Origin: Ophiura sarsii
Taxonomy: Eukaryota; Echinodermata; Ophiuroidea; Amphilepidida; Ophiuridae
Assembly: GCA_035610835.1 (NCBI GenBank)
Contig: CM069456.1
Span: forward strand, 28,154,234-28,218,233
DNA length: 64,000 nucleotides
Direction: 5' to 3'
How positions within the stretch are numbered: the first letter of the stretch is position 1; each line of letters starts with the position of its first letter. The notes below the pieces were generated by a model. It worked only from the letters and a program-made list of their open reading frames with translations. It was not told the origin of the DNA and searched no databases. Shown here in pieces: positions 35,165-46,167 of this stretch. The position numbers and the translations under genes were made by a program.

Positions 35165-37456
35165 TAGTCCGTTGGCAGAGAGAGGGTTTTGACCCTAACC
35201 TCAAAATCGGGTATGCGGGACTTTTTTTTGACAATTCTAGACTGCAAATAATTATGTGCTGATTCCAAATCCGGATGATGCCAAAATGTCAGCCTTGAGC
35301 GTTTCTAGATATTTGGACCTGAATAACACCATCTTTTAAACACCTAAAACATAAAAATGTAGACCGTTTTACAATATTATGGTCCCTCATGGTCGTTTTA
35401 TATAGCATATTGAGTATTTACCAATAGCCTCAGACAATTCAGGAAATAACTGTTCGACCACTTTGAGGACTTCGTTAATTGATTGGTGGGGGGCGGGGAG
35501 GGATATCAGTTATTAGAACGTAATCTTAAACGTCACTGAGAACAAAATACAAGTGATTGATTTTATATGCGCTACTCTGCAATATGATGCTCTTAATATG
35601 CAGGCTGACACCAGACTAGTTATAACAGGTCGCAACCCAGTACCAGTTGAGATTGTGGATGGGAAGCGTTTGCCAAGGAATGATCTGCGAAATACACAAG
35701 AAGAAGCAGATGATATCCTTGTACATCAGACCCCCAGTGTGGCAGAACGTGGTGGCCCCCATAACATTCGGGTGATTTGTGATTATACTGACGTAGCCTA
35801 TTTCTTTTACTTCTTCACTTTTATGTTAGTCACTCCCTAACCTGCACTCTTCTGATGGAATCGTTCAACCCCCGAAGAACAGTGATTGACATTGGTAAGT
35901 CAGCAAAGCAGCACCGAGAAGTTTCCAACAACATTCTTGCTTGTCACGCTCTATCAGGATGCGATTTGCTCAGCTATCGGGAATAGCAAAGACAACAGTG
36001 TTGAAAGTACTCACAACAGGAAAACATAATCTCGATAGCTTTGCCAACAATAACTCTTCTACCCATGAACTGGTTCAACAGGCTACCTCCTTCTATGCTA
36101 GTTGTTACAACACAAAAGAAGCCAAGGCCGCAACTAATATGTCAGAGCTCCGTTTCCAGGTCTGGACGTCAAGGATGGGATAACGCCACAAGTGCACCCA
36201 AACTACAATCAATTCCACCAACTACGGAGTCATTTACCGAAAAGGTCAAACGGGCATATTATACAAACTTCAATATGGTTATCTGCAGATTCATCAGACC
36301 CTTCAACACTCGATCAAATTAAGTATGGCTGGAACCGCGATGAACCAACAAAGACTCTCATCCCAGTACAATTACCACCAGACAGACCAGCAGCACCAGA
36401 TGAAATTCTGAAGATGGCATGGTGTGGATGTGCTTCAGCAGAACCCTGCGCAACATCAAGAGGCGGTTGTGTACGTGCCCATCTTCCATGCACAATATTT
36501 TGTGCATGTAAGATGAATGATTGTCATAGTCAGTTGTCAAAAGTGAACACCGAGGATGAGGAACAGGAGGTACCGGTTGATTCCAATGAATAGGCTCACA
36601 ATTCAATATGTTTCAACATTCACATCCGAATTTGATCATTGTAATTGTTGGAATATGCCATTTAGGAATTGAAATTGAATATTATTATAGTAATCAATTG
36701 AAAAGTTTAACATTATAAATTAGCATATCAATGCAATGAGGTACTCTTTGATTCCGATGAATATGCTTATGATTTCCAAATTGAAATTAAGTAATGTTGA
36801 TTCCAATTTGAATATTATAATGAGGATTGTTTGAAATATGCTAGTGTATGCATTGGTTTATCAATGTACCATGTTTCGGGAGTTGAAGGTATAAACTATT
36901 TTGATTGAAGGGGTTGATATGATATCGATACGTTAAATACAATTTCACTATCAATTTGTTATCAGTAAAAAATATTTCTTTGTATGACATGTATGATGTA
37001 CATGTATGTGTATTTCAATTACCCGCTGATTGACAATGGCGGCCATTTTATAATATGCAGATGAGGAATTGCAGCATTCATTTACAAATATGTATAATCT
37101 ATGAAGCGAGACGTACAATTTGACACCTTATTTAGGTGATTTGGAAAGTATTTATATTTGACCCCAACTTGACCTTTACCTTATAACTTTAATAATATAA
37201 GTCATAACCATGTCAAACTATATATTTTTGTGATCAGTAAACAAAGAGCTACAACGTGATATATTAGTTTTGTCTGTAGAGTAATTTTGAAAATTATCCC
37301 CCTCACAGAACTTTACCCCCTTATTTCTCAAATCGCTCAACATCTACGAGTTGGCATCATCCAGATTTGAAATCAGCATGTCAAAGTCACCCAGAAACAA
37401 TCATAAAACTTCCCGCATACTTCATTTTGAGGTCAAATGGCTCTGCCAACGGACTA
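35165..37456 (+). mobile_element. 2.3-kb DNA transposon, Academ-like, TGA target duplication
   Basis: The ends TAGTCCGTTGGCAGAG and its exact complement are inverted. Inward, TTGACC, CCTCAAAAT and GTATGCGGGA also match, so the inverted repeat spans ~55 bp with small gaps. TGA flanks both sides (35162-35164, 37457-37459). Removing the insert restores a sequence resembling the GAGCGTGTTTCTGCTG MITE at 33639, so the empty site can be inferred within the window. It carries one degenerate coding region (35553-36593). A 3-4 bp duplication and an XPG-like nuclease region fit the Academ superfamily, though the assignment is from memory of the family. Confidence 0.75.
35553..36593 (+). pseudogene. Broken Academ-type protein with XPG-like nuclease and Cys-rich tail
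   Basis: Three consecutive frames make one decayed gene. The first (35553-35840) contains NTQEEADDILVHQ followed by NIRVICDYTDV, resembling the XPG-I acidic motif region of FEN1/XPG nucleases. The middle region reads HALSGCD then GIAKTTVLKVL, resembling the XPG/FEN1 helix-turn-helix region (GCD...G.G...A). The third (36192-36593) ends in a cysteine-rich segment, CGCASAEPC...CVRAHLPCTIFCAC, a likely zinc-binding module. Frame breaks occur near 35840-35950 and at 36183-36192, and the N-terminal portion is missing. It belongs to a multicopy protein family seen in marine invertebrates; function in transposition is inferred, and this copy is dead. Confidence 0.72.
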
Positions 37457-37570
37457 TGAGGAAGTTAACGATAATTACCGCTAAGTTGCCCAATAGAAAC
37501 AGCCAGATAACGCTAATTAACGCTACATTTTGTAACCGCAAAAATCTTCACAAACCAAGTTTGTTATGGT
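37457..37570. mobile_element. Right-hand remnant of the split GAGCGTG MITE
   Basis: AGTTGCCCAATAGAAACAG, CTAATTAACGCTA and CTTCACAAACCAAG parallel 33665-33775. With 35148-35164 it makes one MITE disrupted by the Academ-like element, and it is cut again at 37570 by a LINE insertion. Confidence 0.7.
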
Positions 37571-38298
37571 TTTGATCATTTCAATGAATGGGATTTGAAT
37601 TGGCGAGATGTGTATTTAATTCCGCTGATCGCTACATTGTCTACCAGGATTCGTTATTTTCAGTACAAGATTCTTCACAGATATTTGGCGGTAAATAAAC
37701 TACTGAAAAAAATGGGTATTGTTAATTCTGAGCTATGCACCTTCTGTAATCTAGAAATAGAAGACATTCAACATTTCTTTTGGAATTGCTCTAGATTAAC
37801 AACCTTTTGGAACGAGTTTCAAAATTGTATCTTACGAAATTCCTTTGACCTTAATGCGAGAGATATAATTTTGGGTTTTGTGGACATTGATAAAATAAAA
37901 TATAATTTCATCTTACTGTTTGCGAAATATTACATATACAATTGCAAATGGGACAATAGCAAACCTAATTATATGGTTTTTGTTAGAATAATGAAGACTT
38001 ATAAAGATACCGAGAACTTTATTGCGGTTAAAAATAATACTGTAGATAAATGGAGAGATAGGTGGAATGGTGTGTATTTGTAATGTTCATGTATTTATTC
38101 TTCTGTTTTCAATGCATTAGGGAACGTGGCGAAATAAGAATAAGAACAGTGTATTCTATGTGGTACATATTTGTGTTTATTAATATATATGACTTATATA
38201 ATGTGGTTATAATTTTGAAAGATTCTGAATTGAAGTATATGAATATGATTTAATAAACGACAGAACATAATGGTTCTGTGAAAGAGAAAAAAAAAAAA
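37571..38298 (+). pseudogene. 5'-truncated L1/Tx1-type LINE with poly(A) and 13-bp duplication
   Basis: The 162-codon frame (37595-38083) reads RIRYFQYKILHRYLAVNKLL...CTFCNLEIEDIQHFFWNC, the C-terminal zinc-binding (zf-RVT) segment of L1/Tx1-type reverse transcriptases. About 200 bp of 3' UTR follows, then an A-rich tail to ~38298. AAGTTTGTTATGG occurs at 37558-37570 and again at 38297-38309, a target-site duplication typical of target-primed reverse transcription. No RT core or endonuclease is present, so it was inserted already truncated. The intact frame suggests fairly recent arrival. Confidence 0.9.
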
Positions 38299-38429
38299 GT
38301 TTGTTATGGGCCCCTCACATGTATCCGCGTGAGCTGGGCGGCCCCTTACCGTGTGAAAAATGGGTTCGGACGGCGCCACACACGATGGGCCGTTTCCCGT
38401 CCGTTGAACACTTTCAGGGGACTTTGCCG

Positions 38430-40810
38430 GTGGACCCGGTGTGGCAGTGGTGTACAAAAAAGGCTTTAAGATTGCATCCAAGACAGACACTGATCGCCAT
38501 ATCAAGAGCTTTAAGTACTCTTCTATTGTTTTCACCTCCAGATCCAAGTGTTTCACATTTGTCACTATATACAGACCTCGTTCTTCAACTAAGAATCGCC
38601 TCACCACGGGAATGTTCTTTGAAGAATTTCCCCAGTTTTTGCAGGATTTTGCCATTGCAAAATGGGACTTAGTGATAGTAGGCGACCTGAATCTCCATCT
38701 TGATATTCAGGATGATCCGAGTACTCGAACATTCTGTGATATCATGAACGGTCTTGGCCTCAAGCAATCTGTTACTGGACCTACTCATCGCTGTGGCCAT
38801 GCACTTGATGTTGTAATATCTCGCGATAATGATAACCTTGTTGGAAACACTTGCGTCTACGATCTCATTTCAGATCATGTCCTTGTTGCGTGCACTCTTT
38901 GTGTCCGTAAACCTCCTGTTCCTAAAACTACTGTTACTTCGCGGAAATATAGAAGCATTGACTCTGCCAAGCTAAATGATGACATGGTGTTGAATAAACT
39001 TACCACTTCTCTTGCAACCACTGTTGATGCTACTGCTGATCAGTACAAAAGGTACTGACTGAGTTACTTGACTGTCACGCACCATCTCGTACCATAACTG
39101 TTGTTCCTCGTGTTTAACAACCTTGGTTCAGTGACTCTTTACTTCAAGCTTAACGTGAGCGGCGTAAAGCGGAGCGAAAATGGACCTCTAGCAAACTGAC
39201 TGTTGACTTTGAGAATTTCAAAAAGTTAGGAAATAAATATAATTCTGCTCTGTACAGTGCCAAATGTGAGTTCTATAATGGCAAGATTCTGGATTGTGGT
39301 AATGACTTTGTGGTAGTGTTTGCAGTCATCAGCGACATCCTTAAGAACAAAACATGCTCTTCCAAGCTACCTGATCACAGCTCTTCTTCTGAACTGGCAA
39401 ATCGGTTTGCAACATATTTTACCAGTAAGATACAAACCATCAGGATGAATCTCACATCAAATGCTTCTGTGTCTTCTGCTATTCAATCAACAGCATCCGC
39501 CTTGTCTTGGAAGGAGTTTAACACAGTTTCTGATGCTGAGTTAAGGACATAATCATGAAATATGCCACAGGGCTTATTGATCCTATGCCAACATGGTTGA
39601 TCAAGAAGTTACTTGATTCACTGCTACCCATAATCACATCCATCGTGAATATGTCACTTAAAGAGGAAGTTGTATATACCATCTTCGATGAAATCAGCAG
39701 TGATTAAGCCTCTACTCAAGAAACAGAACTTGGATTGTAATGTCTTAAAGAATTATCGTCCTGTTAGCAATCTCTCCTTCAAGTTCTTGACCGTGTTGTG
39801 GCTAAGCAGCTAAAGCAATGTCTGATCACAACTTGCAAGAAAAATTTCAATATGCATACACACAATTCTATAGTACGGAATCGGCTTTGCTGAGGTCCAC
39901 AATGAGCAATGGAGAATCAGGGTGTCACCGTGCTAGTTCTTTTGGATCTTAGCAGTGCATTTAACACTATTGACCATGAAGTATTACTTGCTAGAATGCA
40001 ACATCGTCTTGGAATAAGGACTTGGACTGGTTCAAATCATATATTTCGGAACGGACTCAATGTGTGCATATTAATAGAAAGTCTTCTGCTCCACAACATC
40101 TACAATATGGCGTACCGCAAGGGTCAGTACTTGGGCCTCTACTGTTTTCCATCTACATTCTGCCACTTGGGGACATTATTCGTTCGTAGACACCAAATGG
40201 AGTTACACATCTACGCGGATGACACTCAAGTTTATCAGTCTGTCTGTCCAACAACTCCCAATACTGCCATGCTTGCTGTATATAGACTTGAACAGTGTGT
40301 AAATAAAATCAATGAGTGGATGTCAGCTAATTTTCTCAAGCTGAATGCTGATAAAACAGAGGTTATTATGCTCGGTTGGTGATGGGAAAGAGAAAGTATG
40401 ACCCCATATCTCATGATCTTGTTCACCTTCATTGGCTTCCAGTTGAGTATAGGATTGATTTCAAGATTTTAGTCCGCACTTACACATCTTTCTATTAACA
40501 AACACTATCTTGTAAACTTGCTCCATGTTCAGATTGGTCACAGGTGTCTACGCTCCACCTCTTCTGGACCACATTTGGTTGAACCAAGAACTCACCTTAT
40601 CACATTTGCTGATCGTGACTTTTCATCCTATGCTCCTCCTCAAATGAACCGGCTTCCAGATCATATCAGAAATGCAGATTCCATCAACATATTTAAACGA
40701 CTTTTAAAATGTCATCTTTTTTGAACATGCTTTTGTAATGTAGTTTTCTCTTAGTATTTCATTGTGCCAAAGCGCCTTAGTACAAGTTCCTGGTTCTGGC
40801 GCTATATACA
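38430..40810 (+). pseudogene. L2-like LINE with endonuclease and reverse transcriptase remnants
   Basis: Frame 38441-39058 holds the AP-endonuclease C-terminal half: LVIVGDLNLHLDI, THRCGHALDVVISR and ISDHVLVACTL are the GDFN, DL and SDH motifs. After frame breaks, 39909-40382 carries the reverse transcriptase blocks LLDLSSAFNTIDHEVLL and YADDTQVYQS, then LNADKTEVIMLG. Frames at ~40420-40720 give LVHLHWLPVEYRIDFKIL and FKRLLKCHLF, the typical L2 C-terminus. The 3' UTR has GCCAAAGCGCC...GGCGCTATATA and ends in a TGAT repeat. Several frameshifts make it non-functional. The 5' end is uncertain: 38310-38430 is G/C-rich sequence of unclear origin. Confidence 0.9.
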
Positions 40811-41023
<213 letters not shown>

Positions 41024-41315
41024 GGAGGGTTTAATATGCACCCGGTGAGAACGGTAAGCTAGAAATGTATGAGGACGGCGAGCCTGGTACCAGGCCGGTG
41101 AGGACCCGGTATAGACCTGGTATATAACGGTATGGGCCCGGTGACCCAAAAAAATAAAATGCGCCCGTTGACTTTTTACTTTTTTAACATCGAGTAATGT
41201 TTTACTCAACTTTTGATTAATTAGTTTGCTCTTTATTGGGTGATTATTTTACTCAATTCATGTTGATTAAATATGTGCTCAAGTGTTGATCAAAATGTTG
41301 AATCAAAAATTATCT

Positions 41316-41687
41316 CGAAAAAGTGTACTCTAGGTCCCGGATTCCGGTCTGTACTAGTATCGGGCGATACTGGAACGCCCAGTATCGTATGATTTACTGG
41401 TACAAAATCAGTGCACCAGTAATGGTCGGTACTGGAACATATAAAATGTACTAGTATCGGGCGACACTGGAACAAAATTATGTACCAGTATCATTCAATA
41501 CTGGGACAAATCATACTGGTAGCATGTGTACTAGTATCGCCCGATACTGGAACATAACAACATTCCAGTATCGCTCGATACTAAAACATTTTATATGTCC
41601 CAGTATCGAGCGATACTGGCAACTTTTATGTTCCAGTATTGTACGATACTGGTATACCAGTATCTGGGATCTAAAGTGCACTTTTTC
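41316..41687. mobile_element. Foldback element made of AGTATCG...CGATACT words
   Basis: The outer arms GAAAAAGTGTACTC and the complement GAAAAAGTGCACTT frame about ten CAGTATCG/CGATACTGG words in both orientations, many forming local palindromes such as AGTATCGAGCGATACT. Every internal ORF is a shadow of this repeat structure. No target duplication was confirmed. Confidence 0.75.
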
Positions 41688-42332
41688 TAATTACTCTCTT
41701 ATGAGTAATTTTACAATAAAATTCAACCATGCGGACGACGATGGTCTTGAATCTGTGGGGTCTTCGGGAATAAATATTAAATTAATATAATGTTCTACTT
41801 ACAGTTCATGGCATGTGTTAAAGCTTAAGCACACAGCTCTGTGGATAAGAATAATCTGCTAGAAACGCCTTCAAACATATAAATGGCGACGATCAGTCTC
41901 AACTGCACATTAGCACAACAAGTCATACTTAGAGTAATTTGTCATCAGTTGGTATTATTTATCATTGGGTATTTCGCATGTTTCACTATCTGTCCCCATC
42001 CTAAGTATGACTCCTTCTAAATATGATTTTTGTGGTAATTTACGTATCGTTTACCAGAGCTCAAAACACTCACTTCTTTGGGCTTGTTCTTATCTACTCT
42101 TCCTCATCTATCTTGCCATTTGTTTAAAATGTTGTATAAATACAATATTTCCTTGAAATTTAATCAACGGGAATGTTGTTTTGCTGTAACCCCACCCCAC
42201 CCCACAAATCATTGATACGGGCCGCCATGCACTTGTACAGCAAGATAAATTGGCAATTTCTAGCAATACAATTTCCCCATACGTTGGTGCGTTTCCTGTA
42301 CTAACTGCACACTACATATGTAATCTGACTTA
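41688..42332. other. Intergenic, nothing recognised
   Basis: No gene or repeat structure is supported. TTA immediately precedes the palindromic composite at 42333. Confidence 0.4.
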
Positions 42333-43159
42333 AGGCCCTGTCACACCATAGCGTATGGCCTGAACGTGGCCTGAACGTATGCCGACGTATTCAAAAAATA
42401 GCTCGAAAATTGTCAGAGTCCGAGAACGTCCAAGAACGTCCAACTTCCCAACGAATTGCGTCAACATCGGTGATGGAATGGACGTATCCATAGCGTGTTT
42501 AACGCATACATAGCGTATGACTAACGTATTGATAGCGTATCACTAACTTATAACAAACTTATGACAGCGTATCACAGCGTATGCGATCGGCGAGCGTATG
42601 ACCAACGTATTCGTAGCGTATGTCTGCCGTGCTCGACGTATCCTCAGCGTATCCTCGGCGTACAACGAACACGTGACTTATGCCGTTGCAGAAATTGAGT
42701 TTCGTACACGGCGGGACAAGTGTTGCCAGTTCAAGTAAACGCAGCCTAGATGATAACTATTAAAATATCTAGAAGGGTAAATCTACATGTCCAACCTATA
42801 ACTTAAGACGATTAACGTACCTCTAACGTATGTCAGCGTATGTCTAACGTATGTCAGCGTTTGTAAACGTATGTCTAACGTACCACGAACCTATCGGGAA
42901 CTTATGCAGAACGTAAGTTAAGCACACGTTGAGTACGTCGAGAAATTTTGAACATGCTCAATAATTTTTCGCGGGCTCGACGTGTTCCAAATTTTCACAA
43001 CGTATCACAGCGTGCTCTTAACGTATACGACGTATCCCAAACTTACCCCTAACTTGTATCAGCGTACACCAACGTACGCCAACGTACGCCAACGTATTTT
43101 TCGATATTTCGCATACGTTGTTATACGTTCAGGCGATACGCCATGGTGTGACAGGGCTA
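42333..43159. mobile_element. Unit element of the ACGTAT family, left arm
   Basis: About 827 bp with its own two termini: AGGCCCTGTCACACCATAGC and the complement of CATGGTGTGACAGGGCT. Between them are two ACGTAT arrays separated by a non-repetitive core (42680-42780) that resembles 22195-22280. The mirrored copy is 46168-47022. Confidence 0.8.
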
Positions 43160-43219
43160 CCGTACAGCTAACGCGCATTCGGCGTTTTGGGAACTTATGG
43201 AGGGTTTGAGTATATAAAT

Positions 43220-44584
43220 CAGGGCTGTCAACTCTCCCGCATTAGGCGGGAGTCTCCCGCATAGACACTCTTTCTCCCGCACTCCCGCATAGCATATATA
43301 AACTCCCGCATCAAAAATAAGTCAAATAAAAAAAGGAAAGAAAAGAAAAGGGAAAGAAAAGAAAAGGGAAAGTAAAGAAAAAGGAAAGAAAAGAAAAGGG
43401 AAAGAAGAGAGGAAAGAAAAACAGATGTCTATCGACAGATAGACATTGCATGGGTTTATATATTTAATTCTATCAAATTTCAAGGCTTCAGTCGAAGGAA
43501 TCGAAACCATATTCTTTACAAATATTATGAATGAGTACGTATGCAAGATCGTGTGCTATGCGTGCATATGTCCAGAAATATCATTCTAAAAGCCCATTTC
43601 AAACCAAAATACACATTAATTATAGCCAGAACTGAGTACATAGGAAAAGAATTCGCGCGCTTCGCGCTCATGTTTTCCGGAAACAGGTAACCCGGAACTA
43701 AATTCATTCGGGTGGGGTTGGGATTATACTTATTCGGTGGAAATTAAGAGGTTTTTAGTAAAATTCTTTCGTCAAGTGGGGAAATCAAAAACCCAATTCG
43801 TCGAAAATAGTATGGAAAATCATGGTCGGAAAATAAATAAATAACGAACCTAAAGAGAGGGGTCATATATATAGCTTTTGGGGAACCATTTTCATATTTC
43901 GTTCTAAAAACGCTTAGAAAAACCCAAAAGAACCGTTCAAATACGCAAAAATTTCTGCTCGCTACGCTCGCATCACATGACTTAACAGTTTCAGTTTTAA
44001 TCAATCGGGATATTTTTTTCGCAATTCATTTTGGGGGTCAGGGTTCTGACCAAATATGTCTGATTGAGTCGTGGGCCAAAGAGGTTAGGAACCAATGATC
44101 TATAAGCCTACTACTTAAATCAAGAAAAAATAATCTTTTTGCACAACTTCCTTTTTCTCGCATAGCCTATAATGAAATAGCTGTCTAACTTAGATAAAAA
44201 GCCAATATTGATTGGAAATGATGGCATTTCAATAGAAAATCGGTCAAAAGTACACACCAAATTGCCCAAATGGGTTCGAGAATTGATTTTTATCTTCAAA
44301 ATTATGAGGGCGGCACATCCCCCCTCAGACTCCTCCCTGTCCGCGTTAGTTACCGCGGAGGGCGGTGCTTTGCACCTCTTTGGTTACTCACAATAGTTAC
44401 TCACTATTTCAGTTTTTTAACCTTGATTTTTCCCCCACCCCCTATACAAATAACCTGGCACCGCCCCTGGCTGTAAGCCTACCTTTTGGACTGTGCGATT
44501 TTTTTTGGACTGTGCGATTTTTGTTTGACCGTGCGATTTTTTTGGACTCTCCCTCCCAGCGAATCCCAAAAGTTGACAGCCCTG
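43220..44584. mobile_element. 1365-bp non-autonomous hAT element, 8-bp duplication
   Basis: CAGGGCTGTCAAC opens the element and its complement closes it. ATATAAAT is duplicated at 43212-43219 and 44585-44592, the 8-bp signature of hAT transposition. The empty site, TTTATATACTCAAACCC in the opposite strand, is preserved in the mirrored arm near 46090-46105. The interior holds GAAAAG-rich purine repeats, GTGCGATTTTT repeats and sequence shared with 31465-31545. No transposase domain is recognised. Confidence 0.92.
43325..43420. repeat. GGAAAGAAAAG purine tract
   Basis: Irregular GAAAAG/GGAAAG repeats inside the hAT element. The minus-strand Phe/Leu/Ser-rich frame over it is a shadow. Confidence 0.88.
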
Positions 44585-44592
44585 ATATAAAT

Positions 44593-44702
44593 GGGTCCCT
44601 TGAGTATCTCATCCTCAATTCTTCATGGCCTGTCTTGGCCTTCTTGCTTTTTCCTCCTCCTCGGCCTCGGCCCCTGGTTGCTTGCTTCTTCTTGGGAGGC
44701 AT
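44593..44702 (-). pseudogene. Short basic N-terminal ORF disrupted by the hAT insertion
   Basis: On the minus strand an ATG at 44702 opens MPPKKKQATRGRGRGGGKSK..., a Lys/Arg/Gly-rich segment like a nuclear-localisation or AT-hook-like tail. It continues HEELRMRYSRDPF into the hAT target site. In the mirrored arm (about 46050-46105, + strand) the same downstream part, HEEVRMRYSRDPF, stays open for a few more codons before a stop, but the basic segment is absent. It may be a captured host exon or the remains of an element-encoded protein. It matches no protein I recognise. Confidence 0.45.
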
Positions 44703-46167
44703 GTTAACTGCTTGATGACATCGGCGGGAATGATGTAATGTGAGATCGGCGCGGTATTTATACGTGCTACAGCGGCATAATAAGCCACGTGTTCGTTGTA
44801 CGTCGAGGATACGCTGACGATACGTCGAACACGGCAGACATGCGCTACGAATACGTTAAGCATACGTTAGTGATACGCTCGCATACGCTCGCATACACTG
44901 TCATACGCTGTCATACGTATGTTATAAGTTAGTGATACGCTATCAATACGTTAGTCATACGCTATGTATACGTTCAATACGCTATGGATACGCTATGGAT
45001 ACGTGACAGGGCCTTACACGATCGCCCGGCATAAGGTGAATACGTGCGAATACGTAGAAACTCGTTGGAAATACGTCAGGCATACGTTAGACATACGGCA
45101 CATATACGTTATCAACTCGTTATCACTACGTTGGCTGTACGTTTCCCCCCAGCCTACGTTCATCAACGTATACCAACTTACGAGTAACGTACGAGTAACG
45201 TACGAGTAACGTACCACTAACGTACGTCAGCGTATGTCAACGTATATTTAACGTACCACAAACTTACCGGGAACTTATGCTGAACGTATTAAGTACACGT
45301 TGAGTACGTCTAGAAATTTTGAGCATGCTCAATATTTTTTCGTGGTCCAAATTGTCACAGCGTATCACAGCGTGCTCTTAACGTAAACGACGTATCCCCA
45401 CCGTACCCCTAACTTATATCAGCGTACGCCAACGTACACCAACGTATTTTTCGATATTTCGCATACGTTGGCATACGTTGAGGCGATACGTTATGGTGTG
45501 ACAGGGCCTTTACACTTACAAAATATTGAGCATGCTCAAAATTTCTCGACGTACTCAAAGTGTGCTTAATACGTTCTGCATAAGTTCCCGGTAAGTTTGT
45601 GGTACGTTAAATATACGTTGACATACGCTGACATACGTTAGTGGTACGTTACTCGTAAGTTGGTATACGTTGATGAACATAGGCTGACGGGGAAACGTAC
45701 AGCCAACGTAGTGATAACGAGTTGATAACGTATATGTGCCGTATGTCTAACGTATGCCTGACGTATTTCCAACGAGTTTCGACGTATTCTCACGTATTCA
45801 CCTTATGCCGGGCGATCGTGTAAGGCCCTGTCACGTATCCATAGCGTATCCATAGCGTATTGAACGTATACATAGCGTATGACTAACGTATTGATAGCGT
45901 ATCACTAACTTATAACATACTTATGACAACGTATCACAGCGTATGCGAGCGTATGCGAGCGTATGACTAACGTATGCTTAACGTATACTTAACGTAGCGT
46001 AGCGTAGTCGTAGCGTATGATGATGGGTTGATATGTTCAGCACGACAGACCATGAAGAAGTGAGGATGAGATACTCAAGGGACCCGTTTATATACTCAAA
46101 CCCTCCATAAGTTCCCAAAACGCCGAATGCTCGCTAGCTGTACGGTACATATGCTAGCTGTACGGTA

